Positions 16,936 to 22,574 of a stretch of 22,574 nucleotides of DNA are shown here, piece by piece; the stretch's first letter is position 1, and every line of letters begins with the position of its first letter. The DNA lies in contig JBEDNN010000015.1 of the NCBI GenBank assembly GCA_041170585.1, positions 1 to 22,574 of the forward strand, written 5' to 3'. Both the position numbers and the translations under genes were made by a program. The DNA comes from JBDLSY01 sp041170585. GTDB taxonomy: Bacteria > Pseudomonadota > Gammaproteobacteria > Burkholderiales > Burkholderiaceae_C. The notes under the pieces are model-generated. The model was given only the letters and a program-made list of their open reading frames with translations, had not been told where the DNA came from and searched no databases.

Positions 16936-18168
16936 ATGAATATGAAAAAAATTTGGTTATTGTTTGCACAAGTTGTCACAGTCTGTGTCGCCATTTTATT
17001 CGTCTTAACGACTTTAAAGCCACAATGGTTAAATAATCGTTTAGGCATACCCACTAATGTTGTAGCCGCTAATCCTGTAACAGTTACGCCTAGACCGAGA
17101 GTAAATATTAATACTGCACCGATTGCCTCATTTGCAGATGCTGCCGACCGCTCAAGTAAAGCCGTAGTTAATGTATTTACCAAACAAAAACGTAAAAGAA
17201 TGAATGGTTTTGAGAATGACCCACGCTTAAATGACCCATTTTTTAACTTCTTTTTTAATTTACCTCGGCAACAAATGCCACCAGAACACAATGAAGGCAC
17301 TAGTTTAGGCTCGGGTGTCATAGTCAGTACCGATGTTGAAGGAACTACTTTGGTGATTACCAATAGTCATGTCATTGACCAAGCTGATAGCATTGAATTG
17401 GTTTTAAGCGATGGCCGTCGTGCATCTGCAACGGTAGTAGGCAGTGACCCTGATACCGATATTGCCGTATTAAAAATGCAATTAAGCCAAGTTCCTGTAA
17501 TTGAATGGGGCGAATTAGCCGATGTACGTGTAGGCGATGCGGTACTTGCCGTTGGAAATCCATTTGGTGTTGGACAAACTGTTACACAAGGTATCGTGTC
17601 AGCATTAGGCCGTAACCACGTGAGTGGTAACACTTTTGAAAATTTTATTCAAACCGATGCGGCGATTAATCCAGGTAATTCAGGTGGGGCATTAACCGAT
17701 AGCCAAGGCCGCTTAATTGGGATTAATACGGCTATTTATAGTAAAGACGGAGGTTCTTTAGGTATTGGTTTTGCTATCCCTGTTACAACAGTCAAGCAAG
17801 TCATGACACAATTATTAAAATATGGTTCGGTAACTCGTGGTTATATCGGCGTAACACCAATGGATATCACTGATGTAGTACAAGAAAAATTTAATGTGCC
17901 TGCAAATATAACAGGCTCTGTCATTGCAATGGTACAGCCCAATAGCCCTGCAACTGGAGGCGGGATAATTGTAGGTGATGTTGTACAACGAATTGGTAAC
18001 ACTGCCATTAAAGACAGTGCAGATTTACTCAATACCATTGCAAGTACACCGCCCAACACTACGATTACCGTTCAAGTGTGGCGGGCTGGGAAATTGCTTG
18101 AACTCACTGTAAAAATTGCAAAAAGACCTAGCGGTATACAAAAAATGCAGCGTGAATCGCAAGAGTAA
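16936..18168 (+). CDS. DegS/AlgW-type serine protease with one PDZ domain
   Basis: Probable inner-membrane-anchored trypsin-like protease facing the periplasm. In relatives (DegS, AlgW) the PDZ domain senses misfolded outer-membrane proteins and the protease then cuts the anti-sigma factor RseA/MucA to release sigma-E. It has 410 residues. A membrane anchor follows MNMKK (about residues 6-26). The protease domain shows the triad H145 (ITNSHVID), D175 (TDIAVLK) and S249 (NPGNSGGAL). A single PDZ starts near residue 295 (TRGYIGVTP) and runs to about 398. Two PDZ domains would indicate DegP/DegQ; only one is present. A polar Phe/Asn-rich stretch (residues 91-118) precedes the protease fold. No Shine-Dalgarno is evident before the ATG; a second ATG is two codons downstream. 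Whether it is DegS/AlgW in function or a general HtrA cannot be read from sequence alone. Confidence 0.9.
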   Translation: MNMKKIWLLFAQVVTVCVAILFVLTTLKPQWLNNRLGIPTNVVAANPVTVTPRPRVNINTAPIASFADAADRSSKAVVNVFTKQKRKRMNGFENDPRLNDPFFNFFFNLPRQQMPPEHNEGTSLGSGVIVSTDVEGTTLVITNSHVIDQADSIELVLSDGRRASATVVGSDPDTDIAVLKMQLSQVPVIEWGELADVRVGDAVLAVGNPFGVGQTVTQGIVSALGRNHVSGNTFENFIQTDAAINPGNSGGALTDSQGRLIGINTAIYSKDGGSLGIGFAIPVTTVKQVMTQLLKYGSVTRGYIGVTPMDITDVVQEKFNVPANITGSVIAMVQPNSPATGGGIIVGDVVQRIGNTAIKDSADLLNTIASTPPNTTITVQVWRAGKLLELTVKIAKRPSGIQKMQRESQE

Positions 18169-18257
18169 CCAGAGTTATTTAATTTACATTTTAAATTTAA
18201 TTTTAGTTTTGTATAAGCCCTATAAAGCTGCAATAAAAACTATAAAAACTATAAAAA

Positions 18258-19520
18258 TTATAAGTAATAAAATGCCATTGCAGCTATAACAGTAGGTATC
18301 AAAGCAGCGATTAACAGTTTGAATGGCTGAATAGTATAGTTAGGAAAATGTTGTTTTAAAATAGCAGCCCCAGCTGGATTAGGTGCATTGGCAATAACGG
18401 TTAATCCACCGCCTGTCACTGCACCTGCTACTAAAGTATATTGTGCAGTATCCGATAAATTGTCAATTAAAGAGGCTAAATAAGTCAGTGCGGCATTGTC
18501 AATAAACGCAGTTAAAACAATCCCGCCTAAAAACAATTGATTGTCACTGCTACTACTTAAAATAGGTTGTAACCAATGGCGTTGTGGTTCACCTAAAACA
18601 ATTAAACCTGCTAAAAAGAAAGCCACAAACAAGCCTTCGCGAATCATTAAGCGTTGTTGATATTTGGAAGAAACATAAGTCAGTATAAGAAATACTACAA
18701 ATATACCTATAAGCCACACCGGTTGGTGTGCAAAAAACACAATAGCTGCTAATAATAAAATATGAGTCAAGACAAGGGCTATAGGTGTTTTATGGATTTC
18801 ATTGTGTTGTGTATCAATCATTTTAATAATGCACAACTCTTTATAAAAAAACACAGTGGCAATTAAAGTATTTAATATTATTGCGATAGTCGCTTTCCAG
18901 GCAAATGTTGCCATCATAAAAGAGGTATCCCATTGCCACTTTTGAGCAACCATCACAATAGGCGGAGCAGCAAAAGTTGTAAATGTGCCTCCAATAGAAA
19001 TATTAACAAATAAAACACCCAGTGTTGCATATTTTAGTTTTGTAGAGATATTTTGCTGAAATAGTTGTTGTGATAAAAGCAATGCCGCAATGGTCATAGC
19101 AGCAGGTTCAGTTATCCATGAACCTAAAATAGGTAATAAGGACAGTGCTGTACAGTAAAACACTACCCCATTGACCAAAGGGAGTGTACGGCTAATCCAA
19201 AGTACGGCACTTAAAACTATTTGTAAAATAGGGCGGGTCGCTGAAATAACCATAATAATCAATATAAACAACGGTTCAGTAAAGCTACGCGATGACAAGT
19301 AATTTATGCTAGTTATGAAACCCTCATTTGCCCAAATGCAGCCAATAAAAATAATCGCCCAAAATCCAAAAACAAGTTCAATTTCACTGAATAAATGCCA
19401 TAAATGTGTAAAGCGATTGTTACTATGAGCGAGTTTTTTGAACCAAGGCGTCATAAAAATATGCAGTATCGCCAAAGCAAATAAGCTTGTACCAATGGTT
19501 TGTGATGAAGGTGATAGCAT
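18258..19520 (-). CDS. Putative Na+/H+ antiporter, multi-spanning membrane protein
   Basis: Integral membrane protein with about ten or more hydrophobic segments over 420 residues (for example LFALAILHIF, WAIIFIGCIW, FILIIMVISA). It resembles the putative Na+/H+ antiporter family of the ion-transporter superfamily (PF07399 type) through WITEPAAMTIAALLL, the VNISIGGTFTTFAAPP loop and, near the C-terminus, FIDNAALTYLASL and VIANAPNPAGAAIL; the last two resemble the paired inverted half-repeats of ion transporters. The longest frame starts at 19541, but its ATG lies inside the terminal repeat of a mobile element. With the element removed, the upstream frame meets a TAA before any start codon, so ATG 19520 is taken as the original start. 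Neither start has a Shine-Dalgarno. It converges on the protease gene with an 89-bp gap. Substrate is inferred from family only. Confidence 0.75.
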   Translation of the reverse strand: MLSPSSQTIGTSLFALAILHIFMTPWFKKLAHSNNRFTHLWHLFSEIELVFGFWAIIFIGCIWANEGFITSINYLSSRSFTEPLFILIIMVISATRPILQIVLSAVLWISRTLPLVNGVVFYCTALSLLPILGSWITEPAAMTIAALLLSQQLFQQNISTKLKYATLGVLFVNISIGGTFTTFAAPPIVMVAQKWQWDTSFMMATFAWKATIAIILNTLIATVFFYKELCIIKMIDTQHNEIHKTPIALVLTHILLLAAIVFFAHQPVWLIGIFVVFLILTYVSSKYQQRLMIREGLFVAFFLAGLIVLGEPQRHWLQPILSSSSDNQLFLGGIVLTAFIDNAALTYLASLIDNLSDTAQYTLVAGAVTGGGLTVIANAPNPAGAAILKQHFPNYTIQPFKLLIAALIPTVIAAMAFYYL

Positions 19521-19536
19521 CGTTATATGATTATTT

Positions 19537-19644
19537 GGCATTGCTACTTTAATATGGTTAAAGTATATATTTCTAAAATTTTCTTAGCAAAATAAAGCTT
19601 GCGTAAGATAAAAAACACAATAACTATTTTTAAGTAGCAATACC
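19537..19644. mobile_element. 108-bp miniature inverted-repeat element, copy 2
   Basis: Ends GGCATTGCTACTT (19537-19549) and AAGTAGCAATACC (19632-19644) are inverted repeats with one mismatch. Both sides carry the identical octamer GATTATTT (19529-19536 and 19645-19652), a target duplication. It matches the copy at 22454-22561 at 107 of 108 bases by eye. No coding capacity: a non-autonomous element. An 8-bp AT-rich duplication would suit transposases of the IS1595 or ISL3 type, but the parent is not in the window. Confidence 0.9.
19562..19590 (-). promoter_or_regulatory. Outward promoter inside the mobile element, facing the antiporter gene
   Basis: On the minus strand TTGCTA (19590-19585), exactly 17 nt, then TATACT (19567-19562). 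Transcription would start near 19555 and give a 35-nt leader to the ATG at 19520. The same promoter exists in the copy at 22454, where it would point toward the 3' end of the esterase gene. Sequence match only. Confidence 0.45.
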
Positions 19645-19660
19645 GATTATTTTATTGAGG

Positions 19661-19728
19661 AAAGCTTTAAGTTTTAAAGCTTAATAAATAGACTAAATAT
19701 ATTTTTAATAGTTGAAAGAGGTCTATTT
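19661..19728. repeat. Short dispersed repeat, family B, copy 2
   Basis: Relative of 13397-13460. This copy begins with a perfect hairpin, AAGCTTTAA-GTT-TTAAAGCTT (19662-19682), and continues with a second stem, AAATAGAC (19686-19693) with GTCTATTT (19721-19728). No T-run follows the first hairpin on either strand. It lies in the leader of the acyl-CoA dehydrogenase gene. Confidence 0.5.
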
Positions 19729-19786
19729 TATTAGATACTATTTAATATTCATAAAATCTTATTTTTTATTTTAATGGAATGTCATT

Positions 19787-21628
19787 ATGAATTTTCGCGC
19801 ACCGCTTCAAGATTTATTGTTTAATATTCAAGTTATTGGCAACATTGACCAATTGTCTAAAATAGATACACTTGCCGATGCAAACTATGATACCGCACAG
19901 ATTATATTAGAAGCATGTGCTAAATTTAATGAGCAAATAACTGCCCCTTTAAATGCTTTAGGCGATAAATATCCAAGCCAGTTTAATAATACTGATAAAA
20001 CAGTTAAAACAACTGAAGGTTTTGTAGCTGCATTTAAACAGTTTTCTGAATCAGGTTGGCAAGGCCTACAACACCCTATTCAATATGGTGGGCAAGGCTT
20101 GCCTAAGTTAATTACTACTGCTTGTACCGAAATATTAAACGCCGCTAATTTAAGTTTTGCTTTGTGTCCTTTGTTAACAGATGGTGCGATTGAAGCTTTA
20201 TTAACGGCTGGCAGTGATACACAAAAAAATAATTATTTGCCTAAATTGATTTCAGGTCAGTGGACTGGAACAATGAATTTAACTGAATCACAAGCGGGTA
20301 GCGATTTGTCAGCGATACGTATGCAAGCGATTCCACAGGCAGATGAAGACAACAGTTATCGTTTATACGGACAAAAAATATATATCACCTATGGTGAACA
20401 CGATATGGCTGAAAATATTATTCATTTAGTATTAGCCAGAACACCCAATGCCCCAGAAGGGGTTAAAGGAATTAGTTTATTTATCGTACCAAAATATTTA
20501 ATTCATCAAGATACAGTCAATAGGGTAGGCGATTTGCACTTATTAGGTAAACGTAATGATATATTTTGTATAGGATTAGAACATAAGCTAGGTATTAAAG
20601 CCAGTCCAACGGCAACGGTAGTATTGGGTGATAATCAAGGGCAAGTAGGAAAGGGAGCTATTGGATACTTGGTTGGCCAAGAACAGTGCGGCTTAGAATA
20701 TATGTTCATTATGATGAACAGTGCGCGTTATGCGGTCGGTATTCAAGGAATTGCATTGGCACAAAGAGCGTATCAATCAGCCGTTGATTATGCTAAAGAC
20801 CGTGTCCAAGGTCGGGCTGTCGGTGAATCATCTATGGGTGCTAGTATTATTCATCACCCTGATATACGCCGCATGTTGATGACGATGCGTGCTTTAATTG
20901 AAGGGTGTCGTGCTATGGCACTGTATTCGGGAGCTGAATATGACAAGGCACACCATCATTTAGATGATGCCATACGCCGTCAAGCACATATATTTTATGA
21001 ATTTACTGTGCCGTTAATTAAAACATATAGTACTGAAATGTGTATAGAAGTCACGGGTTTAGCAGTACAGATTTATGGTGGTTTAGGGTTTATTGAGGGC
21101 AGTGATGTTGCACAATATTATCGAGATGCAAAAATATTGACCATTTATGAAGGTACTTCAGCGATTCAAGCCAATGATTTTATCTCCCGTAAAACATTAC
21201 GTGACCAAGGATGTATGGCAAAAACTATTATTACCCAAATAAGGCGTACTAAAAATTATTTAATAAATTATGGTGTTGATGCACAATTAATTGCCCAAGC
21301 TTTAGACAGTTCACTTGGCGATTTTGAAGCGGCATTAAATTTTATTTTAAAATACGGTAAACTTTCACCCGCAAAAGTGTATGCGGGTAGCGTACCTTAT
21401 ACTATGTTGGTGGGCAATGTGTTGGCGGCTTGGCAGTTAGGGCGGGCAGCATTGTTTGCCTTACAAAACCCACAAGGAACAGATACGCACACTGCAGATT
21501 TTATGGCTGCAAAAGTGGCTACAAGCTTATTTTATGCCCAGCACATTTTGCCTCGTACAAAGGTATGGTGTGAGTCCATTATCAATGGGGCAGATAGTAC
21601 TTTAGCGCTTAATTTAGATGCTTTTTAA
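19787..21628 (+). CDS. Acyl-CoA dehydrogenase, long form with C-terminal extension
   Basis: FAD-dependent enzyme that introduces a 2,3-double bond into an acyl-CoA, passing electrons to ETF. It has 613 residues, longer than the 380-residue short/medium-chain type; this length and the C-terminal helical extension match the class that includes DmdC-like methylmercaptopropionyl-CoA dehydrogenases and many unassigned fatty-acyl enzymes. Visible are the flavin/substrate segment MNLTESQAGSDLSAI (163-177), MNSARYAVGIQG (310-321), GGLGFIEG (431-438) and the catalytic-base segment IYEGTSAIQAND with E455. The chain starts with MNFRAPLQDL, which fits the family N-terminus; only a weak GGA precedes the ATG. 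A tesA-like esterase follows 61 bp downstream on the same strand, so co-transcription is likely. Substrate chain length cannot be told from sequence. Confidence 0.95.
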   Translation: MNFRAPLQDLLFNIQVIGNIDQLSKIDTLADANYDTAQIILEACAKFNEQITAPLNALGDKYPSQFNNTDKTVKTTEGFVAAFKQFSESGWQGLQHPIQYGGQGLPKLITTACTEILNAANLSFALCPLLTDGAIEALLTAGSDTQKNNYLPKLISGQWTGTMNLTESQAGSDLSAIRMQAIPQADEDNSYRLYGQKIYITYGEHDMAENIIHLVLARTPNAPEGVKGISLFIVPKYLIHQDTVNRVGDLHLLGKRNDIFCIGLEHKLGIKASPTATVVLGDNQGQVGKGAIGYLVGQEQCGLEYMFIMMNSARYAVGIQGIALAQRAYQSAVDYAKDRVQGRAVGESSMGASIIHHPDIRRMLMTMRALIEGCRAMALYSGAEYDKAHHHLDDAIRRQAHIFYEFTVPLIKTYSTEMCIEVTGLAVQIYGGLGFIEGSDVAQYYRDAKILTIYEGTSAIQANDFISRKTLRDQGCMAKTIITQIRRTKNYLINYGVDAQLIAQALDSSLGDFEAALNFILKYGKLSPAKVYAGSVPYTMLVGNVLAAWQLGRAALFALQNPQGTDTHTADFMAAKVATSLFYAQHILPRTKVWCESIINGADSTLALNLDAF

Positions 21629-21689
21629 ATAATTTTTAAATATAAAATCAAATTAAATCAAATTAAATAAAATTAAACTAGGAAAATAA

Positions 21690-22391
21690 ATGCAATTATC
21701 AAAACGAAATATATCAGTTTTATCACCTTTATCAATTTTATTATCTTTATTGATTTTATTATTTATGTTTACTTCAGCAAATAGTAAAAATAATCAAGTA
21801 ACAACAAATACAACAAATATAATAAACACCAATAAAACAATTTTAGTATTAGGTGATAGCATTTCATCAGCTTATGGTTTGTCGCCGTCGCAAGGCTGGG
21901 TCGCCTTACTTGCATCAAAATTAGCCCGTAGCAATAATCGCATACATGCTCAATACCGTGTTCAAAATGCCAGTTTAAGCGGTGATACTACAGCGGGTGG
22001 TATTCAACGCTTACCTGCTTTATTTAAGCAATATAACCCAGCCATTGTGATAATTGAGTTAGGCGGAAACGATGCTTTGCGAGGTTTGCCATTAGTACAG
22101 ACTAAAAGCAATTTTGAGGCTATGTTATCTTTAAGTAAAAAAGCCAATGCACAAATAATATTATTACCTATGCAAATTCCACCCAATTATGGTAGCCGTT
22201 ATACTCAAACATTTAATGGTTTATATAATCAATTGGCTAAGGCAAACGCTGTCAATGTTACGCCTTTTATTTTTAAAGATTTTGCTGAAAATATGATTTA
22301 CTTTCAATCAGACGGCATTCATCCAACAGCGGCAGCACAACCTTTGATTTTATCAACCATACTGCCTACTTTAGAAAAAATACTTAAATAA
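21690..22391 (+). CDS. tesA: Periplasmic SGNH esterase/lysophospholipase, TesA type
   Basis: GDSL/SGNH hydrolase related to E. coli thioesterase I/protease I/lysophospholipase L1, an enzyme acting on acyl esters and thioesters in the periplasm. It has 233 residues. The N-terminal hydrophobic segment (about residues 8-28, after KR) is a signal peptide, possibly cleaved after the SANS region. Block I is LGDSISSAYGL with nucleophile S57, block II LSGDTTAGG near 97, block III GGNDALRG with N127, block V DGIHPTAAAQ with D208 and H211, so the catalytic set is complete. The ATG has AGGAAAA about five bases upstream, the clearest ribosome-binding site on the plus strand here. It follows the acyl-CoA dehydrogenase gene closely. 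An Asn/Thr-rich linker (residues 35-49) after the signal peptide is longer than in E. coli TesA. Confidence 0.9.
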   Translation: MQLSKRNISVLSPLSILLSLLILLFMFTSANSKNNQVTTNTTNIINTNKTILVLGDSISSAYGLSPSQGWVALLASKLARSNNRIHAQYRVQNASLSGDTTAGGIQRLPALFKQYNPAIVIIELGGNDALRGLPLVQTKSNFEAMLSLSKKANAQIILLPMQIPPNYGSRYTQTFNGLYNQLAKANAVNVTPFIFKDFAENMIYFQSDGIHPTAAAQPLILSTILPTLEKILK

Positions 22392-22453
22392 ATACTTAAA
22401 TAAATTATCTAATAAGCTATTTAATAAATTATTATTTATTTGTTTATTTATTT

Positions 22454-22561
22454 GGCATTGCTACTTTAATATGGTTAAAGTATATATTTCTAAAATTTTC
22501 TTAGCAAAATAAAGCTTGCGTAAGATAAAAAACACAATAACTATTTTTAAGTAGCAATAAC
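22454..22561. mobile_element. 108-bp miniature inverted-repeat element, copy 3
   Basis: Same sequence as 19537-19644 apart from the penultimate base (GGCATTGCTACTT at 22454-22466, AAGTAGCAATAAC at 22549-22561). Flanked by ATTTATTT on both sides (22446-22453 and 22562-22569), a perfect 8-bp target duplication distinct from that of copy 2. It lies 62 bp after the esterase stop codon. No coding capacity. Confidence 0.9.
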
Positions 22562-22574
22562 ATTTATTTGTTTA

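Noticed and set aside
16920..18059. Minus-strand frames opposite the protease gene, including one of 147 codons
   Set aside because: The plus frame has a complete protease plus PDZ fold; the reverse frames have no recognisable motif.
18226..18285. Inverted repeat AGCTGCAAT / ATTGCAGCT as a shared terminator between the convergent genes
   Set aside because: The loop is 42 nt, the right arm is inside the antiporter coding end and no T-run follows; probably chance.
19662..19682. Perfect 9-bp hairpin as a terminator
   Set aside because: No T-tract on either strand and it lies upstream of, not after, a gene; it fits the family B repeat better.

Overview
The window looks like the chromosome of an AT-rich gammaproteobacterium with a two-membrane envelope. 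The evidence is RpoB and RpoC of gammaproteobacterial length and motif content, a type II secretion protein N (GspN), a membrane-anchored DegS/AlgW-type protease with one PDZ domain, and a periplasmic TesA-type esterase. Long AT-rich intergenic spacers full of short tandem repeats, plus a dispersed inverted-repeat element, would fit a repeat-rich lineage such as the Beggiatoaceae/Thiotrichales. That placement is a guess from style, not from a phylogenetic marker comparison.

Layout, left to right. (1) Positions 1-4528, minus strand: one uninterrupted frame of at least 1509 codons encoding an exported RHS/YD-repeat protein. It runs off the left edge just after its RHS core domain, so the variable C-terminal tip is not visible. 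A 7-bp tandem repeat of about ten units lies between its ribosome-binding site/ATG and the rest of the gene, and both other frames stop right after the tract: the layout of an on/off contingency switch. (2) 4594-13147, minus strand: rpoB then rpoC, with a terminator after rpoC and a 50-bp palindrome between them. The usual neighbours (rplJ/rplL before rpoB, rpsL/rpsG after rpoC) are absent. (3) 13148-13686: a 539-bp divergent spacer holding a 9-bp-period microsatellite in the rpoBC leader, candidate promoters and a dispersed repeat. (4) 13687-16642: gspN (+), trxB (-) and a Nif3/DUF34-family gene (-). (5) 16936-18168: the DegS/AlgW-like protease (+). (6) 18258-19520: a putative Na+/H+ antiporter (-). 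(7) 19787-22391: an acyl-CoA dehydrogenase and a tesA-like esterase (+), probably one transcript.

The mobile component is a 108-bp miniature inverted-repeat element. Two nearly identical copies (19537-19644 and 22454-22561) are each bounded by a perfect 8-bp target duplication, and an older, longer relative lies at 14540-14695. The copy at 19537 sits directly upstream of the antiporter gene, supplies an apparent new ATG, and carries a well-spaced sigma70-like promoter pointing into that gene. A second short repeat family (13397-13460 and 19661-19728) lies near it.

The housekeeping genes cover transcription (rpoBC), thiol redox (trxB), envelope stress sensing (algW/degS) and fatty-acid metabolism (acyl-CoA dehydrogenase, tesA). 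They do not form one pathway; the window is a set of small separate transcription units in a rearranged, repeat-laden region.
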